This document shows positions 1-8,844 of a stretch of DNA of 64,000 nt, in pieces. The notes below the pieces were generated by a model. The model saw only the letters and a program-made list of their open reading frames with translations, was not told where the DNA came from and did not search any database. Numbering within the stretch: the stretch's first letter is position 1; every line of letters begins with the position of its first letter. This DNA is from Phytopseudomonas punonensis (GTDB lineage Bacteria; Pseudomonadota; Gammaproteobacteria; Pseudomonadales; Pseudomonadaceae). The position numbers and the translations under genes were made by a program. The stretch spans positions 2,115 through 66,114 of the forward strand of contig NZ_FRBQ01000001.1 in NCBI RefSeq assembly GCF_900142655.1, read 5' to 3'.

Positions 1-1539
1 ACCGAAACCTTCAGCCTCACCGTAGGCGGCAAGACCGGCACAGCGACCATCATTGATAACGATGCAGCGCCGACTGTCGGTTCCGTGAGTTCGGCGGTCG
101 ATAACACCGGCGGCCAAGTCGATGAAGGCGATAACGCCGTCTTCACGGTGAACCTCACCAATGCCAGCAGCACGCCGACCACCTTCAGCCTTTCGCTGAA
201 TGCCGGTACCGCGACGGCAGGTAGCGATTACAACGCAGCTCTGACCAACCAGAGTTTCAGCAATGGCGTGACCTACAACGCTGGTAACGGGACGGTGACT
301 GTTCCAGCTGGTGTGACCAGCTTCACGGTCACAGTGCCGACCATTAATGACACCGTCAGCGAGCCGACCGAAACCTTCAGCCTGACAGTCGGAGGCCAAA
401 CTGGTACCGCTACGATCATCGATAATGATGCAGCGCCGACTGTCGGCTCTGTGAGCTCAGCGGTCGATAGCACAGGCGGCCAAGTCGATGAGGGCGACAA
501 CGCCGTCTTCACCGTCAATCTCACCAACGCCAGCAGCACGCCGACCACCTTCAGCCTCGCGCTGAATGCGGGCACCGCGACGGCGGGCAGTGACTACAAC
601 GGTACGCTCACCAACCAGAGCTTCAGCAACGGCGTGACTTACAACGCTATCACTGGCCAAGTCACCGTTCCGGCTGGCGTGACCAGCTTCACGGTCACGG
701 TTCCGACCATCAACGACACTATCAGCGAACCTACCGAGACCTTCAGCCTTACCGTAGGCGGTCAGACCGGCACAGCGACCATCATCGATAACGATGCAGC
801 GCCAACCGTCAGCACTGTCAGTTCGGCTGTCGATAGCACCGGCGGCCAAGTCGACGAAGGCGATAACGCCGTCTTCACCGTCAACCTCACCAACGCCAGC
901 AGCACGCCGACCACCTTTAGCCTCGCGCTGAATGCCGGTACTGCGACAGCGGGCAGCGACTACAATGGCACGCTGACTAACCAGAGCTTCAGCAACGGCG
1001 TGACCTATAACGCCACCACGGGCCAGGTTACCGTGCCTGCCGGCGTCACCAGCTTCAGCGTCACGGTACCGACTATCAATGACACCGTCTTCGAGCCGAC
1101 CGAAACCTTCAGCCTGACCGTAGGCGGCAAGACCGGTACCGCGACCATCATCGACAACGATACGGCGCCTACCGTTAGCACCGTCAGCGCAGCGGTCGAT
1201 AGCACAGGCGGCCAGGTCGACGAAGGCGATAACGCCGTCTTCACCGTCAATCTCACCAACGCCAGCAGCACGCCGACCACCTTCAGCCTCGCGCTGAATG
1301 CCGGTACGGCCACTGCCGGTAGCGATTACAACGGCACACTGACCAACCAGAGTTTCAGCAATGGCGTGACTTACAACGCTACAAACGGGACCGTCACTGT
1401 TCCAGCGGGCGTGACGACCTTTACGGTCACCGTACCGACCGTCAATGACACGGTCTTCGAGCCAACCGAGACCTTTACGCTCAACGTCGGCGGCAAGGTC
1501 GGCACCGCGACCATCATCGACAACGACCCGGTGCCGACG
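1..1539 (+). repeat. Tandem 366-bp (122-aa) adhesin extender repeats
   Basis: Equivalent codons recur at bases 85, 451, 817 and 1183, exactly 366 bp apart. The tail of a further copy occupies bases 1-84, and a divergent copy follows from about 1540. Protein copies differ at only a few residues (for example VSEPTETF against VFEPTETF). Each unit has an SSAVDxTGGQVDEGDN opening and a TGTATIIDND close, the latter typical of Calx-beta/immunoglobulin-like extender domains. The array must continue upstream of the window. Confidence 0.93.
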
Positions 1540-4500
1540 GTGAAAACCATCGACGTCGGCCAACCCGGTACGGCCGATGACAACGTGGTCGAAGGCAATA
1601 ACCTGGTCTTCAACGTTACCCTGAGCAATGCCAGCTCGACGCCGACCGTGCTGTCCTTCAACGCCACCGGTACGGCAACCGCCAACGTCGACTACAAGCT
1701 GAGCGCTCAGAGCTTCAGCAATGGTGTGACCTACGATGCCAACACCGGAAAAATCACCGTGCCTGCTGGTGTCACCACGTTCTCGGTGACCGTACAGACG
1801 CTTGCCGACAATGTCGTGGCCGAGCCGTTGGAAACAGTGAAGCTGGACATCGGCGGCCTGAGCGCCACCGGCGGCATCATCGATGGCACGCCGGATGCGA
1901 AGGATGACAGCTACACCAAGATCACCGGCCTTAAAGCCGAATACTACGGCTACAACGACACGAGCACTGGTACGGGCAACGATGGCGCCAACCTGACCAA
2001 CCTGAGCCAGGTTCGCCAGTTCATCGACAGCCACAACCCAGCGGCGACCTTCAACGCCACCAAGCTGGATTACGGCACGTTGAGCAATGCATCGGGCCTG
2101 GGCAACGGCACCAACCTGCAGAACTTCCTGGGTGTGGACGTCGCGTCAGGCAACGGTACCAAAGCCAATTCGCTGTCCACGGATCCGGGCAATACGTCCG
2201 ACGCCATCATCAAGATGGGTGGCTACATCAACCTGGCCGCCGGTACCTACCAGTTCAAGGTCACGGCCGATGACGGCTATAGCATCCGTATCAACGGCCA
2301 GGTGGTTGCCGAGTTCAACAACATCCAGTCGACCTCCACCGCCACCGGCAACTCGTTCACCATCAGCGCGGCTCAAGCGGGCGCTCAGCAGATCGAAATC
2401 ATCTATTGGGATCAGGGCGGTGACGCTCGCCTGAAGGTAGAGCTGGGCCAAGGCGGCACCTTCAAGGTCGTCGATTCGGACATGCTCTACCACGTGCCGA
2501 GCACATCGAGCCTGGTGGTCGAGTCCGGTGACAGCCTTACAATTGCCGGCAGCACCCTGCTCGGCAACGACACCGACCCGAATGGCGATGCGCTTTCCAT
2601 CACCAGCGTGCAAAACGCCACCAACGGTACGGTCACACTCAACAATGGCAACGTTGTGTTCACACCGAAAGCAGGCTTCTACGGTGACGCCAGCTTCCAG
2701 TACAGCATCAGCGACGGTAAGGGCGGCAGCGATATCGCCACTGTCACACTGAAGGTAAACCAGCCGACTAACGCCATCCAAGTGGCAGGCAATGGTGCCA
2801 ATGACAACGGCGACAACACCATCCGAGGTGGTTCCGGAAACGATGTGCTGCTCGGTGACGCCGGCGGCACGCTGACCACCGTCCAGCCCGCAACCAATTA
2901 CAACATCGCCTTGCTGGTCGACACCTCCGGCAGCATGCAAGGCGATCGAATGAGCCTGACCAAGGATGCCCTGTCGAAATTCGTGAAAACCCTGGCAGGG
3001 CACGACGGCGTGATCAACCTTACCCTGGTGGGTTTCGCTGGCAACGTAACGCTGAGCACCACGGTTGCTGATCTGCAGAGCGGCAGCAAACTCGACACGC
3101 TGCTGGCGAACATCCAGAAGCTTACCGCTAATGGTGGCACCAACTACGAAGCAGCCTTCAAGGAAGCCTCCGCCTGGTTTGACGCACAGAGCGCTGCCGG
3201 CAGCTCCAAGGCTGCCGGTTACGAGAACCTGACGTTTTTCCTGTCTGACGGCGATCCGACTTACTACTACAACGGCAACACCACCACCGTCAGTGGTAAT
3301 GGATCGACTACCAACAATGAGGTATTGCTGGGTTCGCTCGATACTTTCAATGTGCTCGCTGGCAAGAGTGCCGTGCACGCGATCGGCATCGGTTCGGGTA
3401 TCAGCGAAAAGAACCTCAGCCTGTTCGACAACACCACGGACTCCCCTGCGTCCACCTACCTGACCAATGGTTCGTCGGCCACACTGGCCAACTTCAACAA
3501 CAATTCGAGCGGCTGGAACAACCTGACCAATTGGGAAACCTCCGGCACCGGTGGCGGTAGCTCGGTGAGCCGCAGCTCGGATACGCTGGTGCTTCGTGAT
3601 ACCTATGGCGGCACACCTGTCACCGCAGCGACCCCGACGATGACGGTTGCCGATGGCGCCTTCAGCAGCCTGAAGTTTGCTTACGGCACAACGGATACCG
3701 GCAGCGGCGACTCCCTCTCCTGGAAGCTGCAGCAGCTGGTAAATGGCGCCTGGGTCGACGTGCAAACAGGTGGCGGCACCACTGGCGGCAATTGGACGAG
3801 CGTTGAAACATCGGTTGTCGGTGCTGGTACCTATCGCCTGGCGTTCAGTGTTGACGATAAGTCGTTCAACCTCAACAGCGCCTCCATGTCGATCGACAAC
3901 ATCACCCGTGTGGACTACACCAAAGTGCCGGTCGGCAAGGTTGAGATCGTCAACTCGGCCGATGAGCTCTCCGTAGCCCTGCACGGTGGTTCGAACGCCA
4001 ACGTGCCGGTCGCTGTGGGCAATGACACCATCTACGGTGGCGATGGCAACGACATCATTTTCGGTGACGTGATCAACACCGATGGCTTGAAGTGGGGCGT
4101 GGACGGTAACCCGACCAAGCCAACCGACCTGCACGATGGTGCCGGCGTGAAAGCCCTGGAAACCTTCCTGGAGCTGAAGAACGGCATTGCGCCAACCAAC
4201 GCCGATCTGTACGACTACATCCGCGCCAACCATGAGACGTTCAACGTGGCAGGCGATACCCGAGGCGGCTCGGATCACCTGTACGGCGGTGCCGGCAACG
4301 ACATCCTCTACGGCCAGGGTGGTAACGACTTCCTGGTTGGCGGCGCAGGCGACGACATCCTGTTCGGCGGCGCGGGTGCCGATACGTTCGCGTGGCAGAA
4401 AGGCGATTTCGGCAAGGACGTGATCAAGGACTTCAGCGTGGCCGAGGGCGACACCATCGACCTCAGCTCGTTGCTGCAGGATCACAGCAACAACCTGGAT

Positions 4501-4698
4501 AGCTACCTGAAACTGGTGACGGATAACGGCAGCTCCACCTTGCTGATCAGCACCAAGGGTGAGTTCAACAACGCCGACACAACCAATCAGCAGGTGGCCG
4601 CCAAGGCTGATGTGCAAATCGACCTGGGCCAGGCCAGCCTGCCGAGCTACGACATCAACACCCTGATCGCCAACCACACGATCAAAGTCGATCCGTGA
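1..4698 (+). CDS. lapA: LapA-like giant RTX adhesin, C-terminal part (5' end outside window)
   Basis: The reading frame is open from base 1, so only the last ~1565 residues are seen. Domain order: tandem Calx-beta-like extender repeats to about base 1530, one more divergent repeat to ~1880, a PA14-type sugar-binding domain (~1927-2460, begins GLKAEYYG), a cadherin-like domain (~2500-2760), a von Willebrand A domain with the MIDAS motif DTSGSM at ~2920 and extending to ~3430, then nonapeptide RTX calcium-binding repeats (GGAGNDILYG type; ~2815, ~4020 and 4264-4390) and a type I secretion C-terminal signal. The product is a surface adhesin secreted by a LapEBC-type ABC exporter and kept in the outer membrane for biofilm attachment. 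The LapG cleavage site would be in the missing N-terminus. The adjacent lapG-lapD pair strongly supports a LapA-class adhesin, although the exact orthologue cannot be settled from a C-terminal fragment. Confidence 0.88.
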   Translation, partial: TETFSLTVGGKTGTATIIDNDAAPTVGSVSSAVDNTGGQVDEGDNAVFTVNLTNASSTPTTFSLSLNAGTATAGSDYNAALTNQSFSNGVTYNAGNGTVTVPAGVTSFTVTVPTINDTVSEPTETFSLTVGGQTGTATIIDNDAAPTVGSVSSAVDSTGGQVDEGDNAVFTVNLTNASSTPTTFSLALNAGTATAGSDYNGTLTNQSFSNGVTYNAITGQVTVPAGVTSFTVTVPTINDTISEPTETFSLTVGGQTGTATIIDNDAAPTVSTVSSAVDSTGGQVDEGDNAVFTVNLTNASSTPTTFSLALNAGTATAGSDYNGTLTNQSFSNGVTYNATTGQVTVPAGVTSFSVTVPTINDTVFEPTETFSLTVGGKTGTATIIDNDTAPTVSTVSAAVDSTGGQVDEGDNAVFTVNLTNASSTPTTFSLALNAGTATAGSDYNGTLTNQSFSNGVTYNATNGTVTVPAGVTTFTVTVPTVNDTVFEPTETFTLNVGGKVGTATIIDNDPVPTVKTIDVGQPGTADDNVVEGNNLVFNVTLSNASSTPTVLSFNATGTATANVDYKLSAQSFSNGVTYDANTGKITVPAGVTTFSVTVQTLADNVVAEPLETVKLDIGGLSATGGIIDGTPDAKDDSYTKITGLKAEYYGYNDTSTGTGNDGANLTNLSQVRQFIDSHNPAATFNATKLDYGTLSNASGLGNGTNLQNFLGVDVASGNGTKANSLSTDPGNTSDAIIKMGGYINLAAGTYQFKVTADDGYSIRINGQVVAEFNNIQSTSTATGNSFTISAAQAGAQQIEIIYWDQGGDARLKVELGQGGTFKVVDSDMLYHVPSTSSLVVESGDSLTIAGSTLLGNDTDPNGDALSITSVQNATNGTVTLNNGNVVFTPKAGFYGDASFQYSISDGKGGSDIATVTLKVNQPTNAIQVAGNGANDNGDNTIRGGSGNDVLLGDAGGTLTTVQPATNYNIALLVDTSGSMQGDRMSLTKDALSKFVKTLAGHDGVINLTLVGFAGNVTLSTTVADLQSGSKLDTLLANIQKLTANGGTNYEAAFKEASAWFDAQSAAGSSKAAGYENLTFFLSDGDPTYYYNGNTTTVSGNGSTTNNEVLLGSLDTFNVLAGKSAVHAIGIGSGISEKNLSLFDNTTDSPASTYLTNGSSATLANFNNNSSGWNNLTNWETSGTGGGSSVSRSSDTLVLRDTYGGTPVTAATPTMTVADGAFSSLKFAYGTTDTGSGDSLSWKLQQLVNGAWVDVQTGGGTTGGNWTSVETSVVGAGTYRLAFSVDDKSFNLNSASMSIDNITRVDYTKVPVGKVEIVNSADELSVALHGGSNANVPVAVGNDTIYGGDGNDIIFGDVINTDGLKWGVDGNPTKPTDLHDGAGVKALETFLELKNGIAPTNADLYDYIRANHETFNVAGDTRGGSDHLYGGAGNDILYGQGGNDFLVGGAGDDILFGGAGADTFAWQKGDFGKDVIKDFSVAEGDTIDLSSLLQDHSNNLDSYLKLVTDNGSSTLLISTKGEFNNADTTNQQVAAKADVQIDLGQASLPSYDINTLIANHTIKVDP

Positions 4699-4707
4699 TA
4701 GGCCAAT

Positions 4708-4733
4708 GCCCCGCCACACTTTCGTGGCGGGGC
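4708..4733 (+). terminator. Hairpin after the adhesin gene
   Basis: A perfect 10-bp inverted repeat (GCCCCGCCAC / GTGGCGGGGC) with a 6-nt loop lies 10 bases after the adhesin stop codon. There is no T-tract, so it may be a weak terminator or an mRNA-stabilising hairpin. Confidence 0.5.
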
Positions 4734-4770
4734 GCTAAGCTGTACGCATAGGTCTATTGGGAGAAGGCAC

Positions 4771-5109
4771 GTGTTCTACGTAAAACGTAATGCCGAAGGC
4801 GAGCTGCAACGTGTGCAGCCCGAGCCGTTCGATGGGATGAACGGCGAGCTGCATGCCGACAGCGAGGAAGCGCGCGCCTGGTTTTCCAATCAGAACGTCG
4901 AAAGCAGCCTGTTGCAGCTCAAGCAGAGCGACCTGGATATGATCCGGGTACTCGAAGACTTGATCGACCTGTTGATCAAGAAAGGCGTGGTACGCATCAC
5001 CGATCTACCCGACGCCGCCCAGAGCAAGCTGATGGGCCGCAGCCGAGCGCGCGATGCACTCGGTGGCATGAACCGTTTGATCAACGACGAAGAACGCGGC
5101 CTGATCTGA
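4771..5109 (+). CDS. Conserved hypothetical protein next to the Lap cluster
   Basis: 112 residues, acidic, predicted soluble, with no signal peptide and no enzymatic motif. The N-terminus MFYVKRNAEGELQRVQPEP is followed by a central helical region with SLLQLKQSDLDMIRVLEDLIDLL and a basic patch (KLMGRSRARDALGG). Homologues in Pseudomonas sometimes carry a label resembling tryptophan synthase beta subunit; nothing here supports that, since no PLP-binding lysine motif is visible and the length is a quarter of TrpB. The GAGAAGG upstream of ATG 4771 is a plausible ribosome site. The gene meets lapD tail to tail with no spacer (stop codons at 5107-5109 and 5110-5112). Function unknown; a Lap-related role is only a guess from position. 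Confidence 0.8.
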   Translation: MFYVKRNAEGELQRVQPEPFDGMNGELHADSEEARAWFSNQNVESSLLQLKQSDLDMIRVLEDLIDLLIKKGVVRITDLPDAAQSKLMGRSRARDALGGMNRLINDEERGLI

Positions 5110-7041
5110 TCAGGCCCAGGCTGCAGGCTCGCTGAACAGACGACCCTGCACGCCGCTGACGCCCATCGCGCGCAGCACCTCCCACTCCCCACGGGTTTCC
5201 ACCCGCTCGGCAATCAATGGCAAGTCGATGCTGTTGGCTGCTCGCTGCATGGCTTCGATGAACAGGCGCTTGTCGCTTTCCTGATCGATACCACGGATAA
5301 AGCCACCATCAACTTTCAGATAAGCCAGGCCCAGCTTCGCAAGGTTACCGATCATGCTGAAGCGCCCACCGAAATGCTGCAGACCAAGTTCGACGCCCAG
5401 GCTGCGCAGCTTGCGGGTAATCGCTTCGAGCTCCGCAGGGCCAGGTAACTGGCCTTCGTCCAGCTCCAGAATCAACCGGCCGCTGGCCGCCGGGTTCAAT
5501 CGCAAGCGCTCATAAACCTGCTGCAGCGCCTGCGGGTCACGCACCGTCATACCCGAGAGGCTCAGTGCCAACTTCCCTTCGTGGCTGGCAAGTTGCGCCA
5601 GCAAGGCATCGAGCATCACCAAGTCCAGACGAGCAGTCCAGCCAAAGCGCTCCAGCCACGGCAAGAACTGGCCAGCAGGTATGGTTTCACCGCCATCATC
5701 GATCAAGCGGGCCAGCACCTTGTTGTGCAGCACCTGCGTCGGCTCGGCCGCGTTGACCACCGGCTGCGCGTACTGCAAGAAGCGGCTTTGCTGCAGAGCA
5801 CCGTCCAGCAGGCGATGCCAGTCGTTGCGCTCGTCACTCGCGCCTGCCTGCTGGCGGTGCTCGACGAACGCCCAATGGTTACGGCTGTTGCTGACAGCCT
5901 CGGCGAGCGCCGCATCCACTGCGCTGTAGAGCTCGCTGCTGCTCGCTCCCGGTGCGAAGGTGGTAATGCCGATATGCGCCACAGGCGAGCAATCGCTAGC
6001 ACCGGTCTGTTGCAGCGATAGCAAGGCACCGCACAATTGCTCGGCCAGTTGCTCGGCCTCCTGACGATCGACACCGGCCGCCAACAGCGCGAACTCGCCG
6101 CCACGGTTGCGCGCCAGCAGGAAGCGCCCCTGGCTGATCTGTTGCAGTTGCTCAGCCACTGCTTTGAGCAGCAGATCGGTACGCTGCCCGCCGATACGCT
6201 GGTTCAGGCCGACCAGATCATTGACCCGCAACAGCATCAACGCGCCACTGCTGGCCCGCTCCTCCTCGGTCAGTCGGGCCTGCAGATCGAGGTCGAAATA
6301 GCGGCGATTGGCCAGGCCAGTCAGGCTGTCCTGATAGGCTTCGGCATGCAGTTTCTCGCTGCGCGAGGCCTCCTCGTCGAACAGCGTTTTGAGTTTCTCT
6401 ACCATCTGGTTCATGGCCGCGACCACGCGGCGAAACTCCGGCGTGCGCGGCAGCTTCGAGGCACTGAGAAACTCGCGGCGGGCGATGGCGTTGGATTGCT
6501 CGACCATGTATTCAAGCGGGCGCAGCTGACGCTTGAGCAGCAGCACGCCAAGGCTGATGCACAGCAGGCTGATCAGTGCCAGCCACAGGAAGGTGGCGTA
6601 CGCGGTTTGCCACAGCTTGGCGATAGCGAAGTATGGATGGCTGACCACCTCGACATGGGCCGCCTGATTCCAGCCGTCACTGACAATGGCGTCGCCCTGA
6701 GCAGGCGCCAGATCCACCAGGTCGGCAAACCACTGCGGCGCGCCGCGGCCCAGGCTCGGGCCGGATCGCTCGACCAGCACCTTTTCATCCGGGCCGATCA
6801 CCCGAATGCTTTCGAAATAGCCACTGTCGAAAATCGAGCTGACCATCAGTTCCAGCATTGCCGGGTCGTCCAGGTGCGAGCCGAGCGACAGGCCCAGTGC
6901 CGTCGCGGCGTCCTGCGCATGGGAGCGCAACTGGTTGACCTGCTGCTCGCGCGAGCTCTCCACGTTGACCACGACGCTGCCGGCGAAACTCACCAGCATC
7001 AGCACGCAGATGGCGACACACAACTGCTTGAACAGTGACAT
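5110..7041 (-). CDS. lapD: LapD, degenerate GGDEF-EAL c-di-GMP receptor
   Basis: Inner-membrane c-di-GMP effector that sequesters the periplasmic protease LapG when c-di-GMP is high, so that LapA-type adhesin stays on the surface. Seen: an N-terminal membrane helix (LCVAICVLMLVSFAGSVVV), a ~120-residue periplasmic domain, a second helix (~150-170), HAMP, a GGDEF domain whose signature is degenerate RGGEF, and an EAL domain where EAL is replaced by KVL (NKVLARL). Both degenerations match the known non-catalytic LapD family. ATG 7041 was chosen because GAGGAG lies 6-7 nt upstream; an in-frame TTG two codons earlier sits directly on that ribosome site. The length (643 aa) is normal for the family. 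lapG ends 20 nt upstream, so the two form an operon. Confidence 0.93.
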   Translation of the reverse strand: MSLFKQLCVAICVLMLVSFAGSVVVNVESSREQQVNQLRSHAQDAATALGLSLGSHLDDPAMLELMVSSIFDSGYFESIRVIGPDEKVLVERSGPSLGRGAPQWFADLVDLAPAQGDAIVSDGWNQAAHVEVVSHPYFAIAKLWQTAYATFLWLALISLLCISLGVLLLKRQLRPLEYMVEQSNAIARREFLSASKLPRTPEFRRVVAAMNQMVEKLKTLFDEEASRSEKLHAEAYQDSLTGLANRRYFDLDLQARLTEEERASSGALMLLRVNDLVGLNQRIGGQRTDLLLKAVAEQLQQISQGRFLLARNRGGEFALLAAGVDRQEAEQLAEQLCGALLSLQQTGASDCSPVAHIGITTFAPGASSSELYSAVDAALAEAVSNSRNHWAFVEHRQQAGASDERNDWHRLLDGALQQSRFLQYAQPVVNAAEPTQVLHNKVLARLIDDGGETIPAGQFLPWLERFGWTARLDLVMLDALLAQLASHEGKLALSLSGMTVRDPQALQQVYERLRLNPAASGRLILELDEGQLPGPAELEAITRKLRSLGVELGLQHFGGRFSMIGNLAKLGLAYLKVDGGFIRGIDQESDKRLFIEAMQRAANSIDLPLIAERVETRGEWEVLRAMGVSGVQGRLFSEPAAWA

Positions 7042-7061
7042 GCACAACTCCTCGCTACGCC

Positions 7062-7769
7062 TTAAGGAAACCCTTCGGCGCGCATCTTCTTCAACAAATC
7101 CTGCCAGCGCGAAAGGCGCTTGCTGTCTCCCACCTGCTTGCCGCCAGCCGGCCCCGGCACCCAGAGCCCTTCGGCATTGAAGGCGTACACGGGCACCAGG
7201 TCACGCCGCTCGGTGGCGGGCTCGATAGCATCGATCAGGTTATCCAGTACCAGCGGCACGGAGGTGGGGGTCGGGTAATAGGTCAGCACCATGTGCGCCT
7301 GATTCAGGCGCACGGCCTTGACGTAGGTGATGCGCAGCTTCTCGCTCGGTACGCCCAGCTCACGCAAGCTGAAGTACTTGGCGATGGCGTAATCCTCGCA
7401 ATCGGCAGCGCCGCGCATCAGCGCTTCCACGGGCGTCGCCCAATAGTCGGCAACACCCCAAATTTCCTGGTCGTCACGAAAGCGCAATTGCAGATTGAAA
7501 AAACGGTTCACGGCCTTGAGCTTGTCGGCTTCAGGCGCGCCTTGCTGCTCGTCGAGCAGCCGTTGCCAGGCATCGATACGCGGCTTGCCAGCACCCAGCG
7601 GGCCATAGAGTTGCTCGGCGCGGGCGGCGATACGCTGGAAATCCCACTGCGCGTTCAGGCCGCCAGCCACCAACGATAAGGCAAGCAGCCACGCCGCCAG
7701 CAATAGCCCGCGATAACGAGGTGAGAGAACGCCAGAATCGCCGATTGGCACGACAATGCTTCCAGACAA
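7062..7769 (-). CDS. lapG: LapG, periplasmic transglutaminase-like cysteine protease
   Basis: Calcium-dependent periplasmic protease that cleaves the N-terminal retention module of LapA-class adhesins and so releases biofilm cells; it is inhibited by LapD. Seen: an N-terminal hydrophobic export segment (LLLAAWLLALSLVAGG), then a transglutaminase-like core with the Cys in GAADCEDYAIAKY, the His in NQAHMVLTYY and the Asp in LVLDNLIDAI forming the expected C-H-D triad. The frame is closed by a TGA just upstream, and the only early starts are TTG 7769 and GTG 7751; neither has a convincing ribosome site, so the start is uncertain. About 235 aa, as usual for the family. First gene of the lapG-lapD operon. 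Confidence 0.9.
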   Translation of the reverse strand: MSGSIVVPIGDSGVLSPRYRGLLLAAWLLALSLVAGGLNAQWDFQRIAARAEQLYGPLGAGKPRIDAWQRLLDEQQGAPEADKLKAVNRFFNLQLRFRDDQEIWGVADYWATPVEALMRGAADCEDYAIAKYFSLRELGVPSEKLRITYVKAVRLNQAHMVLTYYPTPTSVPLVLDNLIDAIEPATERRDLVPVYAFNAEGLWVPGPAGGKQVGDSKRLSRWQDLLKKMRAEGFP

Positions 7770-7876
7770 GCAACGCTGTCATGGTGCGGCGCACGGGGCC
7801 AAAAGACAATTGCTAGATGCCACTACAGGCGACGAATGTGTCGATGCGCTCAGAGCGCGCATCGGCACGGAGTAGA

Positions 7877-8341
7877 TCAGCGCTCGCGATTCCAACCGCC
7901 GCCCTGGAGACGTTGATTCGTCTCGCGCTGCTGCCATTGCAGCGGTGCGGAGCGCTGTGGCCGTTGCTGCTGGTAGTGATGGCGCTGCCCTTCCCAGCCC
8001 GGCGGTGGCGCAGGGCGGTAATCGCGGCGATTGCGGTCGTGGCGGCCGTAGTAGCGCTGATCATAGCCAGACGAGTTGTAGTAACGCGGTGGCGGTGGTG
8101 GCGGCGCGTAATACCTCGGTGGTGGCGGCGCATAGTAGCCGGGCGGTGCAATACGCCGGTCGTAGCGACGATCCTCATAGACGTAGACGCGGGGTGCGCC
8201 GTACACCTCAGTGCGCTCCACATAGGTGCCCGGGTAGTACTGACGTTCGTAATACCGATTGCCATAGCGACTGTCGCCGTAAACGGCGCAACCGGTCAGC
8301 GAGAAACCCAACAACGCAACGAGCATGGATTTACGGATCAT
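7877..8341 (-). CDS. Tyr/Pro/Arg-rich putative lipoprotein
   Basis: 154 residues. ATG 8341 is preceded by a near-perfect AAGGAGG ribosome site, which decides the start over a longer upstream frame. The N-terminus MIRKSMLVALLGFSLTGC is a lipoprotein signal with lipobox LTGC, so the mature protein would begin at Cys18. The rest is low-complexity: repeated YY, RY and PPPRYY motifs (for example APPPPRYYAPPPPPPRYY), then RRDYRPAPPPGWEGQRHH and a QQRxQR tail, resembling YXWGXW-type small envelope proteins. No enzymatic domain is seen. Probably a cell-envelope surface or peptidoglycan-associated protein; this is inferred from composition only. Confidence 0.75.
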   Translation of the reverse strand: MIRKSMLVALLGFSLTGCAVYGDSRYGNRYYERQYYPGTYVERTEVYGAPRVYVYEDRRYDRRIAPPGYYAPPPPRYYAPPPPPPRYYNSSGYDQRYYGRHDRNRRDYRPAPPPGWEGQRHHYQQQRPQRSAPLQWQQRETNQRLQGGGWNRER

Positions 8342-8530
8342 GGGGCGGCCTCCTTCGACCGCGAAACGCACATCGGCGGCTGCCGATGCCGGGAATGTTC
8401 CCAATCCATCAGACAATGGCTCATAGGCCGAATCCGCTCCGCTCGTCGGTGACTCGCTACAAATGATTTCAGAGATGATCGCCGCACCGACCAACACGAC
8501 GCGCCGAAACCGCGCAAATCACATCGACCA

Positions 8531-8547
8531 CGCACCACAAAGGCGCA
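8531..8547 (+). promoter_or_regulatory. NtrC-like binding site
   Basis: The 17-bp CGCACCACAAAGGCGCA matches the NtrC consensus (TGCACC-N5-GGTGCA form) at 13 of 17 positions by eye, with the GCACC and GGCGC half-sites correctly spaced. It lies 53 bp upstream of the sigma-54 -24 element, a normal enhancer distance. Inference only; no binding data. Confidence 0.5.
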
Positions 8548-8600
8548 ACGGATCTCCTGAACAACACCGCGAGCCTCAGGCTAGGCGGCTCATCGAACGC

Positions 8601-8616
8601 TGGCACGATCCTCGCT
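8601..8616 (+). promoter_or_regulatory. Sigma-54 (RpoN) promoter of the guanidine operon
   Basis: TGGCACGATCCTCGCT matches the -24/-12 consensus TGGCAC-N5-TTGCW with the invariant GG and GC at the right spacing; only one position of the -12 element differs (T to C). Transcription would begin near 8628, about 57 nt before the riboswitch, so the aptamer would be inside the leader. Confidence 0.65.
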
Positions 8617-8684
8617 TAGTCCCATATGTGCAGGAAAATCCCCGGCAATGGTCTGGGATAGCGGCATCACAATTTGCAATAGCC

Positions 8685-8781
8685 GACTAGGGTTCCGGTT
8701 CGCCAACAACAGGCGAATGACTGGTCCGAGAGTTGGCGACCTCCTCGAGGGGTTACACGGCGGGACAAAAGCCCGGGAGAA
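8685..8781 (+). ncRNA. Guanidine-I riboswitch (ykkC class)
   Basis: The segment carries the hallmark conserved blocks of the ykkC guanidine-I aptamer in order: CTAGGGTTCCGG (8687-8698), ACTGGTCCGAGAG (8719-8731), ACACGGCGGGACAAAAG (8755-8771) and the closing CCCGGGAGA (8772-8780). A variable stem (TTCGCC...GGCGAA) separates the first two. It sits 64 nt upstream of the transporter start. Guanidine-I riboswitches are genetic ON switches of guanidine export or degradation genes, so the downstream operon should be induced by guanidine. No T-rich terminator was obvious between aptamer and gene, so control could be on translation or on a GC-rich terminator. Confidence 0.93.
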
Positions 8782-8844
8782 CGCGCCCCAGTGATGGGAC
8801 ATGCCGCGCACTCCTGCCCGCCCTTTCTCGAACTGGAGGTTCCC

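Noticed and set aside
1-1539. CRISPR-like array
   Set aside because: The repeats are 366 bp, contiguous and protein-coding, without spacers.
457-2034. Long minus-strand open frame (525 codons) across the adhesin repeats
   Set aside because: Antisense shadow of the GC-rich repeats; the translation itself is a repeat and lacks any domain, and the plus strand is clearly coding.
2146-4719. 857-codon minus-strand frame under the adhesin C-terminus
   Set aside because: Shadow of VWA/RTX coding; no ribosome site and no recognised protein.
4771-5109. Tryptophan synthase beta-like assignment
   Set aside because: 112 residues with no PLP-binding motif; the name has no support in the sequence.
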